DNA from: JBEBVQ01 sp037190845
GTDB taxonomy: Bacteria; Bacteroidota; Bacteroidia; Chitinophagales; Chitinophagaceae
DNA: 64,000 nucleotides
Reading direction: 5' to 3'
Assembly (NCBI GenBank): GCA_037190845.1
Contig: JBBCJI010000028.1
Coordinates: 1-64,000 of the forward strand
Positions 36,646-45,208 of this stretch are shown piece by piece. Position numbers and translations under genes: made by a program. The first letter of the stretch is position 1, and every line of letters starts with the position of its first letter. The notes below the pieces were generated by a model. The model was not told the DNA's origin. It worked only from the letters and a program-made list of their open reading frames with translations, and searched no databases.

Positions 36646-38100
36646 TTATTCCACATCTGCGGGGCTCCGGATACTTATCTGTCTTGTATTACCAAACTGA
36701 CCGACAATCCCGGTAATGTTCACCTCTCCCGGAGGTATTCGTTCCTGTGCAAATGTGGCTCCGGATGTGGTATACAGTTTCAGGCGCCCCGAAATGTCTG
36801 ATGCATCGGTTATTGATTTATTACCCGCATAATTTCCCTCAGATATTGTAGCACTCATGATACGCACCAGGGTAGACTGGTACTTGCCGAAATCTTCACT
36901 GCTGATGATGGCAACATTATATATTTCCGGCGATATGGTTTTCCCGGTACCCACACGTTCTGCTTTCTGTGTGCGTAGCGAGTTCCCGCTTACCTGTAAC
37001 AGGCCGTTATAGTGCGATAACTGTGTGCCACTGATGTCTACCAGTACTGAATCTTCCACATTGAAAGTATGGCTGCTGCTGAAACGGACAATAATGCCCC
37101 GGCTACCGTCCTGTATGATCATATTCCGGCTGTCTGTATTCTTATATCGCCGGTCGGAAATAACGATACCACTTATCCGGTAGTTGTTCAGTGAGACAGT
37201 ACCCGTATGGTTGGCTAATCGGCGGATGCTGTCTATCGTAACAAGCGGTATGACCGGTGCCGGTCCTGCATCACACCGGGGATCATGAAACCGGACATCA
37301 TCCACGTCGCGTATCACGAGTTGTGGCGTTCTGCCGCCGCTCACAGCGCTGGTATAAACTGTATAGATACCGGTAATTGTACCTTTACCTGCTGGTAATG
37401 GTCTGCCCGCAAAGCTGGCATAGTTGCTGCTGCGTATGGCCATTTTGCTGCCGGTACAATTGCTGATATCCCGGTTTGTAGTGGCATTAGGCTGTGTGTA
37501 GGTGCTGCCGGTATCTGTAAATTCTGCTTCTGTGATTGTGATCAGACGGTTATACAGGGCCGGATCGGCATCTGCTATTTGTGTCAGGGAGTAGGGGATT
37601 CCCTTCATTTGATGACCGATACTGCCTTTGACTAAATGATCCGCTATGCGTACGGCAGGTATCCCGGTTAATGAAAGTTGCGGTGTCGGGGTATAGCCAA
37701 TTATGGGGAGGCCTCCGTCATAACCTAAGTACAGGTCCTTACATTTAATATATATCCTGCGTCCTTCGGGATAATCATTATACAGGTTATAGGCGTCCAG
37801 TAATATGGTTATAGCCCCGGTGGAGTCTTCAATGACGATACGCTTGTAAAAATTACCGGTACGATCATCGGCAGTCACGATCCCGGAGACAAGGATGTCG
37901 TCTGTGATGAGTGTTGTGTCACCGCCTGTTTTGAAATCATAAAATCCGTTCAATGATTTTAATTCCGTCAGGCTATGTGTAACCGGTAATGCCGGGTCGT
38001 GATGCCGTATGTCTGGCGGCGTTTCTATTTTCTGTTTCATACAGGCTGAAAGCTGAGCGACTAATGTGGCTGTTGCGAGCAATAATATGGTGTGGTGCAT
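36646..38100 (-). CDS. DUF5689 lipoprotein (OB-fold surface protein)
   Basis: 484 residues. The lipobox LSAC (Cys about residue 20) marks a lipoprotein. Two DUF5689-type halves are visible: one around DILVSGIVTADDRTGNFYKR and a second around YRISGIVISDRRYKNTDSRN, each followed by an OB-like strand pair. Such proteins are found next to TonB receptors and are presumed surface partners of the receptor. The gene lies 43 bp downstream of the TonB receptor on the same strand, so it is co-transcribed. A divergent secreted nuclease is close by, which points to nucleic-acid or phosphate uptake (inference). Confidence 0.85.
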   Translation of the reverse strand: MHHTILLLATATLVAQLSACMKQKIETPPDIRHHDPALPVTHSLTELKSLNGFYDFKTGGDTTLITDDILVSGIVTADDRTGNFYKRIVIEDSTGAITILLDAYNLYNDYPEGRRIYIKCKDLYLGYDGGLPIIGYTPTPQLSLTGIPAVRIADHLVKGSIGHQMKGIPYSLTQIADADPALYNRLITITEAEFTDTGSTYTQPNATTNRDISNCTGSKMAIRSSNYASFAGRPLPAGKGTITGIYTVYTSAVSGGRTPQLVIRDVDDVRFHDPRCDAGPAPVIPLVTIDSIRRLANHTGTVSLNNYRISGIVISDRRYKNTDSRNMIIQDGSRGIIVRFSSSHTFNVEDSVLVDISGTQLSHYNGLLQVSGNSLRTQKAERVGTGKTISPEIYNVAIISSEDFGKYQSTLVRIMSATISEGNYAGNKSITDASDISGRLKLYTTSGATFAQERIPPGEVNITGIVGQFGNTRQISIRSPADVE

Positions 38101-38143
38101 GTTTGAATGTGTTTAATGTGGTACATGTGTCTTGTCAGTCGGG

Positions 38144-40753
38144 TTAATATTTCAGACTGATGTTGATGAAATAATTGACGCCATATCCGTAGAAATATTT
38201 CGCCGGGAACTTTTCAGTGTCTTTTTCACTGAAATCAAAACGTAATTGTTCAAACCCGCCGGTCTGAATGGCTGTATTGTTGAGTATGTTGTTTGCGCCC
38301 ATATTCAGGTACAGAAATGTGTTTCGTGGAAGGCGTTTGAACAAGCGTGACAGCAGAATTGATTTCCCGAAAAACAGATCAATGGTGTAAAAGGGAGATA
38401 ACTGCTCCTGCGCCAGAATCGTGTGGTATGAATCTGATGCCGGATCCAGCAAGCCTACCGCTTCTGCTGTCCGTCGGTCCGGGTTGACAGATACATAGTT
38501 CCGGTCGAAGTAGTTGGCATTAATGTTAGCATACCAATATTTTTTAGAACGGTAGTTAAATCCCAGTGAATAGGCGTTCTGAGGGCCGGTGGCAAGATTG
38601 TGATTCCGGATATACACAGACCTTTCTCTGGGAATAGTTGTGGTATCGTTGTCGCGATATATACTTACAGAAGGGTTATTTGTGTAAAAAGCCTGTCCCA
38701 GTGCGGCTACACAGGTGACAGATAAAGAGGAGGAGATGCTTGTCTCAAGCGCCAGCTCAAGTCCGGTATATCGCATGCTGGCATTCTGTATTACATAGTT
38801 TACGAAAGTCCGGAACGCAGGATCATCATTATAGAATCTTTTTATTTCCGTTATGCCCGTTATGTTAGTGGCATAGCCCACCAGCCGGGCTTTCTGTTTG
38901 GGGGCCTTCAGCAGGTAGCCGCCTTCTATACTATTATAGGATTGCACGTCGGGTCTGGTAATAGTCTGGTTGCGGGTACGGATCGAAATGTAAGTATGGT
39001 CTGCCGATGGAGGCTCTGTGCCGCCGGCGGCATTCAGGAAGACGTAATTCCGGCCGGTTATTTTCCACGTAACACCTCCTTTTATGCCATAGCTCTTAAA
39101 CGATTGTGTTGTTGTTTTGCCATAAGAATCTTCCGGAAATAATCCGTTGCGGTATAATCCCTCCCGTTCGAAACGGTGCATACTGCCGCTTGCAGCGAGA
39201 AACAGGTCCAGACGGTTGAAGTTCAGCATGCCCTGCAACCATGAATGATATTTGTTTTGCCGGAGCAGGTAATGATATTGGTACCGGTCACCTTCGCGGA
39301 TCAGGCGGTTTGGGGTATTGAGATCGTATTGATTGTATGTGGCATCGGGTACATGCTGCTGATCGGCAAACTGGTTTAGGTTCAGATAAAAATCTCCGCC
39401 CAGCAGGTCGTGTAGTTCTTTGTAATATTCCATATGCTGTATGGCTATTGTTATGCCGCCCGTCAGGGTGAAATGCTCATTGATGACCTGTTCCAGCCGG
39501 GTATTAAAACTGTATTTACGGATGTCTTCCACATCATTCCCGACAACATATACGGATCGTTTCCCTGTTACGTTATTTCCGGTTATGCCATTTACACCGG
39601 AGACAGTTTCTGTATTGATATGGTTCACTTCATACAGCCGGTTCCAATTTATCTGTGCATAGGTCTCAGGTTGTGTTTCCCATTTATGGATAATGTCATT
39701 TGCAGCATCCTGATCATTATTCCGGATCTGCCAGCTTGGGAGATAACGATAGTAATCGGGTCGCGGATCTTTGGCTTGGTACCAGTCAAGGGAACTGTTG
39801 GCATTTCTGCCAAACTGGTAACCCAGCGATGTAGCGACCCGGAAGCCTTTGTCTGTTGTGTACCGGTGGCGGAACAGGAATACCGGCTGGAAGCTTTCTG
39901 CGACTTTGGCGTTTCGCTTTTCTCCGTTTTGATAACCCCAGTTCGGGTTGTAGAAATTTGATCCTGCCAGCTCATATACTTCTTTTGTTGCCGGCGCCGA
40001 TTTCCCCCTGCGCGCCGGTGCTGCGAATGCCGTGAGGTCGAAACTATGGCGGCCAGCCTGCCGGGAGAGGCTGCCGAATACGGCATATCCATCATAGAAT
40101 GTCCCCGGGATATAACCTCCTTTGGACCATCTGCGGGAGAAGGACAAGGCATATGCCCATCCGTTTGCTGATAAGCCGCTGTTATGTGTCAGCATCAGCC
40201 GGTGGCGGTATTGCCGGTTGGAGAGCGAATAGGTAAACCGGGTTTGCTTTTGCAGTGTGGCTGCTGCAACGTCAAAGGCGGTAGCGCCGTTCATACCTCC
40301 GAATGCCTCTTCTGATGGCGCCAGTCCGTATATATTATTGCGTGACCGGAACATGTCATTCAGTCCGCCCCATTGGCTCCAGTAGGCGGCGCCGGTCTTC
40401 AGATCGTTCATGGGGAGGCCGTTGATGAGTACCTGCTGCTGGTTTCGGCCATAGCCGCGCGGCTGAAACCGGTATTGACCGAATACAAATGCCGCCGTGT
40501 TGAGAAACGGATCCCGCGAAGCGGTAAGTACGCTGCTGATCACGTGCAGGTTGATACCGTCTTCTTCGCTGCCTGCCTCCGGGTCTTCCAGTTCGATGAC
40601 CGGTATAATCTCCGTTACTTCCTGCACGATATCTGTTGTGTCTGTGAGTGTCCATGCTTCCAGCTGTATTTTGATACCTGTGGTATCCTGTGCACAGGCC
40701 AGGATGCTGCCCGTATGCAGGCATATGAATAAGTATATGGTTTTGTTGTACAT
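38144..40753 (-). CDS. TonB-dependent outer-membrane receptor
   Basis: 869 residues with a signal peptide (MYNKTIYLFICLHTGSILAC, cleaved near AQDT). No CarboxypepD_reg domain precedes the plug domain (about 60-180; FQPRGYGRNQQQVLINGLPM). A long beta-barrel with many aromatic-rich strands follows, ending KYFYGYGVNYFINISLKY. It would import a substrate bound by the lipoprotein encoded downstream (DUF5689). The substrate is not determined by sequence; nucleic-acid breakdown products are suggested by the divergent nuclease gene at 41728. A well-spaced -33/-7 promoter lies upstream (40820-40851). Confidence 0.88.
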   Translation of the reverse strand: MYNKTIYLFICLHTGSILACAQDTTGIKIQLEAWTLTDTTDIVQEVTEIIPVIELEDPEAGSEEDGINLHVISSVLTASRDPFLNTAAFVFGQYRFQPRGYGRNQQQVLINGLPMNDLKTGAAYWSQWGGLNDMFRSRNNIYGLAPSEEAFGGMNGATAFDVAAATLQKQTRFTYSLSNRQYRHRLMLTHNSGLSANGWAYALSFSRRWSKGGYIPGTFYDGYAVFGSLSRQAGRHSFDLTAFAAPARRGKSAPATKEVYELAGSNFYNPNWGYQNGEKRNAKVAESFQPVFLFRHRYTTDKGFRVATSLGYQFGRNANSSLDWYQAKDPRPDYYRYLPSWQIRNNDQDAANDIIHKWETQPETYAQINWNRLYEVNHINTETVSGVNGITGNNVTGKRSVYVVGNDVEDIRKYSFNTRLEQVINEHFTLTGGITIAIQHMEYYKELHDLLGGDFYLNLNQFADQQHVPDATYNQYDLNTPNRLIREGDRYQYHYLLRQNKYHSWLQGMLNFNRLDLFLAASGSMHRFEREGLYRNGLFPEDSYGKTTTQSFKSYGIKGGVTWKITGRNYVFLNAAGGTEPPSADHTYISIRTRNQTITRPDVQSYNSIEGGYLLKAPKQKARLVGYATNITGITEIKRFYNDDPAFRTFVNYVIQNASMRYTGLELALETSISSSLSVTCVAALGQAFYTNNPSVSIYRDNDTTTIPRERSVYIRNHNLATGPQNAYSLGFNYRSKKYWYANINANYFDRNYVSVNPDRRTAEAVGLLDPASDSYHTILAQEQLSPFYTIDLFFGKSILLSRLFKRLPRNTFLYLNMGANNILNNTAIQTGGFEQLRFDFSEKDTEKFPAKYFYGYGVNYFINISLKY

Positions 40754-40819
40754 GATAAATGATATTTATGAGATTTTTTAAATAAAAACATTATTAAAAT
40801 AAACTACTTATTTTTAACT

Positions 40820-40851
40820 CTAAATTAATTAATTATGAGTAATTTGGCAAA
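40820..40851 (-). promoter_or_regulatory. -33/-7 promoter of the TonB receptor operon
   Basis: On the minus strand TTTG (40851-40848) is separated by 20 bases from TAATTTAG (40827-40820), close to the TAnnTTTG consensus, about 65 bases before the ATG. Confidence 0.5.
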
Positions 40852-40853
40852 AA

Positions 40854-41192
40854 AATAATGATATTTTACATCGTATTTTATGCAGGTATCACAAGACTAT
40901 TATTAGAAGATTTGGACAGAGAATAACAACGATGTCATCCAGGGTAAATTATAAGATGCCTCTAATCAATGCTGCAATGACGGGCGCATGAATCTGTCCA
41001 CCGTGTCATGCAGAACGCAGCGGAGCGGAGTGAAGCATCCCACAGTGGACAGATTCAAAGCTGTACTCTTAAACAGGACTATTATTAACAGGCCGATGAA
41101 CAACCAATAGTAAGATGCCATCCAGAGCGGAACAAAGAGGAGCGAAGGAGCTCACAGAACACAGGAAAACTAACAAAACAACTATACAACAC
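40854..41192. repeat. Repeat-rich region upstream of the GIY-YIG gene
   Basis: Two structures are seen. GAATCTGTCCAC (40990-41001) and its perfect inverse (41045-41056) enclose a type-2 REP-like unit (GTCATGCAGAACGCAGCGGA). A second one (41114-41155) reads GATGCCATCCAGAGCGGAAC followed by AAAGAGGAGCGAAGGAGCTC. No gene fits here; the open frame extending upstream of 41193 is repeat sequence. Confidence 0.65.
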
Positions 41193-41492
41193 ATGTCCTA
41201 TTACACATACTACGTTTACATGACTACAAACCAGCATCGAACAGTCTTATACACAGGTATGACTAACAATCTGTCGCGACGTCTTGATGAACATTATGTA
41301 GCTGCATTATACAATCAAAAACGATTTGCAGGAAGATATCAGGCATTTTACCTGCTGTACTATGAAACATTCAAAGACATCCGTCAGACTATTGCAAGGG
41401 AAAAGGAAATAAAAGGATGGTCACGAGATAAAAAGCTGGTATTAATACGCTCGTTTAACCCCGAAATGAAATTCCTGAATGATGTATGGTAG
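41193..41492 (+). CDS. Single-domain GIY-YIG endonuclease (UPF0213-like)
   Basis: 99 residues comprising one GIY-YIG domain. Visible are the first strand with YYVYMTT (GIY position), YTGMTNNLSRRLDEH (YIG position plus catalytic Arg) and the glutamate-bearing helix REKEIKGWSRDKK. The longer frame from 41115 runs through REP-like repeats, so the ATG at 41193 is preferred. Functions of this family in DNA repair or mobility are not settled. The gene lies in a non-conserved gap between a TonB receptor operon and a secreted nuclease and is flanked on both sides by repeats. Confidence 0.8.
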   Translation: MSYYTYYVYMTTNQHRTVLYTGMTNNLSRRLDEHYVAALYNQKRFAGRYQAFYLLYYETFKDIRQTIAREKEIKGWSRDKKLVLIRSFNPEMKFLNDVW

Positions 41493-41509
41493 TATATCAG
41501 ACTTGTTCG

Positions 41510-41561
41510 CATTACGTGAGATCCTTCCTTCGTCAGGATGACAAAGTGGGCAGATTCATGC
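41510..41561. repeat. Type-1 REP-like repeat
   Basis: GAGATCCTTCCTTCGTCAGG followed by ATGACAAAGTGGGCAGATTC, directly downstream of the GIY-YIG stop. Confidence 0.75.
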
Positions 41562-41614
41562 ACTGTACACATAAATAGTAGTGCAATCAGGAAACGTGAG
41601 CAGAGAGTAGCAAC

Positions 41615-41644
41615 GTTGTCATCCTGACGAAGGAAGGATCTCAC
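41615..41644. repeat. Type-1 REP-like repeat, inverted
   Basis: GTTGTCATCCTGACGAAGGA followed by AGGATCTCAC; it is inverted relative to the copy at 41510-41561, so the two form a doublet. Confidence 0.75.
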
Positions 41645-41727
41645 AAAACATGGACAACATGCATTATGTGAAAACCATCATTCCGCTGCGTTCCATCCGG
41701 ATAACAAAAACTTTTAAATGACGCAAT

Positions 41728-42774
41728 ATGAAACCGTTTATTTTTCCCATTTGCCTGCTTTGGATGATAATATCACAGGTATATGCGCAGCAAAAAAGCT
41801 ATGAGGCGCTTGCCGTTTGCTTCTATAATTTTGAAAACCTCTTTGATCCCTACGATGATCCGGGGAGCTGGGGAGATAATGATTTTACTCCGGGCGGCGC
41901 TTATCATTATACGGAGGAAGTATACCGGCAGAAGCTGCATAATCTTTCGTTCGTCATCAAACAGATCGGCGCCACGCTGACTCCGGACGGCCCGGCGCTG
42001 ATCGGTACAGCGGAGATAGAGAACAGCCGGGTGCTGGCTGATCTTACGGCACAGCTACAGATACGCGACAGAGGATACCGTTTTATTCATTTCGACGGTC
42101 CTGATCACCGTGGCATTGATGTGGCGCTGCTGTATCAGGCACGTTATTTCCTCCCGCTGGCAGCACGTCCACTGCCGGTAGACATCAGCCGTACCGGCGA
42201 AAAAGGCGGCAGGACACGCGATATATTGTATGTAAATGGTGTGCTTGCTGGCGACACGGTACACGTGCTGGTCAACCACTGGCCGTCACGTAGAGGCGGG
42301 GAGGCGGCATCAGCGCCGTTGCGGGCGATTGCGGCAGGAGTAGCGAAACGACTTATAGATTCGCTGATGCATGATAACCCTGATGCCCGTGTGATCCTGA
42401 TGGGGGATCTGAACGACGACCCGGTCAGCCCGAGCGTAGTGAAAGTGCTGGGCGCAACAGGAGATAAAACGAAGCTGACGGCAGCCATGCTATACAACCC
42501 CTGGGTGCAGTTTTATAAAAAAGGCATCGGTACGCTGGGTTATAATGACAGCTGGAATCTGTTTGACCAGATCATTATCAGCGGCAAGTGGCTGCACCGC
42601 GACGAAACACGCTGGCGTTATTATAAGTCGGAAGTCTTTAACCGCCCTTTTTTAAAAAGCCGTTCGGGACGCTATAAAGGATACCCGCACCGTTCCTTTG
42701 AAGGCGGCCGGTGGGCAAATGGTTATAGCGACCATTTCCCGGCAGTGATCTATCTGATCAGGAAGAAGCTGTAA
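41728..42774 (+). CDS. Secreted endonuclease/exonuclease/phosphatase family protein
   Basis: 348 residues with a signal peptide (MKPFIFPICLLWMIISQVYA, cleavage before QQKSY). EEP/DNase I-like fold motifs are in order: FYNFENLFDP (metal Asn/Glu region), GTAEIENS, HFDGPDHRGIDVALLY, LVNHWPSRRGG, LMGDLNDDPVSPS (catalytic Asp-x-Asn) and the closing GYSDHFPAVIYL histidine. It likely degrades extracellular or periplasmic DNA/RNA or hydrolyses phosphoesters. The TonB receptor and DUF5689 genes are on the opposite strand 1 kb away; these three families commonly go together, although here the direction is divergent and interrupted by a GIY-YIG gene. Confidence 0.88.
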   Translation: MKPFIFPICLLWMIISQVYAQQKSYEALAVCFYNFENLFDPYDDPGSWGDNDFTPGGAYHYTEEVYRQKLHNLSFVIKQIGATLTPDGPALIGTAEIENSRVLADLTAQLQIRDRGYRFIHFDGPDHRGIDVALLYQARYFLPLAARPLPVDISRTGEKGGRTRDILYVNGVLAGDTVHVLVNHWPSRRGGEAASAPLRAIAAGVAKRLIDSLMHDNPDARVILMGDLNDDPVSPSVVKVLGATGDKTKLTAAMLYNPWVQFYKKGIGTLGYNDSWNLFDQIIISGKWLHRDETRWRYYKSEVFNRPFLKSRSGRYKGYPHRSFEGGRWANGYSDHFPAVIYLIRKKL

Positions 42775-42780
42775 TACAAA

Positions 42781-42822
42781 ATACGGGCCGGACGATAGGT
42801 ATATTCGTCTGGCCCGTATGGT
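42781..42822 (-). terminator. Hairpin between convergent genes
   Basis: ATACGGGCCGGACGA pairs with TCGTCTGGCCCGTAT around a short loop. On the minus strand it is followed by TTTTG, so it best serves the SBBP-repeat gene, with possible use in both directions. Confidence 0.7.
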
Positions 42823-42875
42823 ATTCACCAGTGAAAATAGCAATCACCGGCCTGCTACGATTATGTCACCGCTCC

Positions 42876-45149
42876 TTATTGTCTGGCTTTTGTGATCTTC
42901 TCCACCCGGAAGGTATGACCAAGGTGATCACTCATATGTAAGAGATATATGCCTGTAGCGCATCCGGAAATATCAATGCTGCTTATTCCCGGAATCATTT
43001 CCTGCTGCAGCAGGATTTTGCCATCTGCGCCGGTGATGCGGATGTGTCCGTTTACAGATCCCTTTATAAAGAGGATGTTTTGAGCCGGATTCGGATAAAT
43101 ACTTACAGCACTTTTGCTATTGTGATCATAAATACCTGTTTCAGGATCGGTCTCAACTTCAACCGTATAACAATCGGAGGTATCACTGCAGCCGCCGATG
43201 CTGGTAGTCACTAATGCATAGCTTCCGCTTTTGCCAGGAGTGAATATCTGATCTGTCGCACCGGGTACTGGTGTGTTGTCTGCACAGTCAATCCATGTCC
43301 AGTTATCAGCGATACCGGCAGTAAGTGTAGTACCGTTCTGTATCACATCTGCTACCGGTGTAGTGCCGATCGTGACGACACAGGTCAGGATGCTGTCGCA
43401 CCCTGCGGCATTCGTATGTGTCTGGGTATAGGAGTCGGATGTATAATAGGTGATACCGTTTATGCTAACGCTGTCGCATCCGTTTATGGTAACCGCTCCT
43501 GCTGTATTTTCCTTAATGGTAAGGTTTAGTGTAATGTTACTGTCGCAGCCATGTATATTGGTTAGCTGGATCTGGTAAACATCGCTGGTGTTGTATGTGT
43601 TTCCATTGAACTGGTATGGTCCGCAGTTGCTTACTGTTATTTCGTTTTCTGAAGAACATACCTGATTGATCTTATGAATAAAGACATCCCATTCTGCGGT
43701 AGCAACGTGAGGAATCGTACCATAGCCGGCCAATCCCAGGAAAAAGTCTGAGTTTTTACTTACCCATCCTGTGGTATAGACGATCCCGTTTTCCCCTACG
43801 GTAATGCCGCCGGCACCGTCCCAATCTGATCCCTTGACTGATTTTACCCAATTGAAATCACCATTTCCGGTCAGCTTCAGGACAAATACATCCCGGTTGT
43901 TGGCGGCAGATACCTGTCCGTTGGAGCCGCCGGGATTAAAGTCTGTTGTCAGCAGAAACATACCCGTGACGAATACATTTCCTGCGGTATCGGTGGCAAT
44001 GCCCGTGCCTTCATCAAGCGTTTCAGTAGATCCATAGCCCTTGGCCCACTGGAATACTCCGTTTTCATCCAGCTTGGAGACAAAAATATCATAGCTTTTA
44101 GAAGTGAGCGGGAAAGTGGCAGAAGGGTCCGGATTAAAATCTACATTGGTACCTATGTACTGTCCTGTTATATACACATTGCGATATTTATCCACGGCGA
44201 TGGCATTGCCGATTTCTGCAGTACCGCCGGTGTTGCCCCAGGATTTTGCCCATTGATAAATTCCGTCTTTATTCAGCTTTAATACGAATACATCATTCTG
44301 TGAAGAAGGTGGCTGCGGCAGGTTATTGGTGACACCCGGATCCGGGTTGAAGTCTGCTTCGTTTTTGTAAGCGCCAGTGATCAGTATATTTTCCTGATTG
44401 TCTGTCGTGATGGATTTTACCACTTCATCGCCAAGTCCACCCACTTTTTTCACCCATTGTACGTTCCCGGTTGTAGCATCCAGCTTGCTTATAAACATGT
44501 CTTTTCCTCCCGTTGCGACAATCGCTGGTTGTCCGTCATAGCTAACGCCGGCTCCGCTGCTGGTAAAGGTGCCGGTAAGGTATATGTTGCCGGAGGCGCT
44601 TACATTGATCGCATTCCCTTCGTTGGTGCCGGCTCCGCCAAGTCTTTTAACCCAGATGTAGTTGCCGTTCGGGGCCAGTTTTGCAATGAAGACATCCCTG
44701 TTGGAAATAGTATTTGATCGTCCTGTTTTCAGGTAAGAGGCAGGAGCTGACGGATCGAAGTGTATGGAGTCCTGAAAGTATCCGGTGACATATACATTGC
44801 CGTTTCCATCCAGTGCGAGCGAGTTACCCATACTTCTTCCTGGTCCGATATGGCGCACCCATTCAATATTCCCTGAAGGATTTGTTTTGGTGAGGAATCC
44901 GGTAGTCGTGCTGGCGCCTCTTAGGGTAACGCTCCCGGCAGTAGTATTGAGGGTGATGGTATCTACCATATACCCCGCAGTATAGGTATTGCCATTGCCA
45001 TCCACTGCAATGGATGAACCTGCATTACGTCCTGTTTTTCCGCCGAATGCAGTCACCCATTCTGTTTTCTGGCCATCTGCCGTATGGGCGCTGCTCAACA
45101 GGATCAGGGCAATTACTCCTTTTTGTAAGCTTAATAAAGTACGTTTCAT
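42876..45149 (-). CDS. T9SS type A protein with SBBP beta-propeller repeats
   Basis: 757 residues. The signal peptide ends near SSAHTADG. Seven or more SBBP-like units with the motif (D)GNGNxYxTGxF...FIAKLxxxGxxxWVKxxG run through residues about 25-480 (AVDGNGNTYTAGYM, ITGTYLTG-like blocks), predicting a beta-propeller. Two short homologous blocks follow (SNCGPYQFNGNTYNTSDVYQ and INGCDSVSINGITYYTSDSY), then a type A sorting tail (SAVSIYPNPAQNILFIKG, GIYLLHMSD). It is secreted to the surface with unknown ligand. The upstream CHU_C gene ends 59 bp before this start, so they may be co-transcribed. Confidence 0.87.
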   Translation of the reverse strand: MKRTLLSLQKGVIALILLSSAHTADGQKTEWVTAFGGKTGRNAGSSIAVDGNGNTYTAGYMVDTITLNTTAGSVTLRGASTTTGFLTKTNPSGNIEWVRHIGPGRSMGNSLALDGNGNVYVTGYFQDSIHFDPSAPASYLKTGRSNTISNRDVFIAKLAPNGNYIWVKRLGGAGTNEGNAINVSASGNIYLTGTFTSSGAGVSYDGQPAIVATGGKDMFISKLDATTGNVQWVKKVGGLGDEVVKSITTDNQENILITGAYKNEADFNPDPGVTNNLPQPPSSQNDVFVLKLNKDGIYQWAKSWGNTGGTAEIGNAIAVDKYRNVYITGQYIGTNVDFNPDPSATFPLTSKSYDIFVSKLDENGVFQWAKGYGSTETLDEGTGIATDTAGNVFVTGMFLLTTDFNPGGSNGQVSAANNRDVFVLKLTGNGDFNWVKSVKGSDWDGAGGITVGENGIVYTTGWVSKNSDFFLGLAGYGTIPHVATAEWDVFIHKINQVCSSENEITVSNCGPYQFNGNTYNTSDVYQIQLTNIHGCDSNITLNLTIKENTAGAVTINGCDSVSINGITYYTSDSYTQTHTNAAGCDSILTCVVTIGTTPVADVIQNGTTLTAGIADNWTWIDCADNTPVPGATDQIFTPGKSGSYALVTTSIGGCSDTSDCYTVEVETDPETGIYDHNSKSAVSIYPNPAQNILFIKGSVNGHIRITGADGKILLQQEMIPGISSIDISGCATGIYLLHMSDHLGHTFRVEKITKARQ

Positions 45150-45208
45150 TGCTGTTTTTTTATGGTTAATAAAATTGTCTGTTCTCTTAAATCCGTTTTA
45201 TAGCTTAT

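Noticed and set aside
36198..36656. 152-codon minus-strand frame
   Set aside because: Made of the palindromes of the MITE-like element; not coding.
40985..41644. Possible CRISPR array from repeated GTCATCC units
   Set aside because: Units are palindromic, unevenly spaced, in both orientations and scattered through the window; no constant-length spacers or cas genes.
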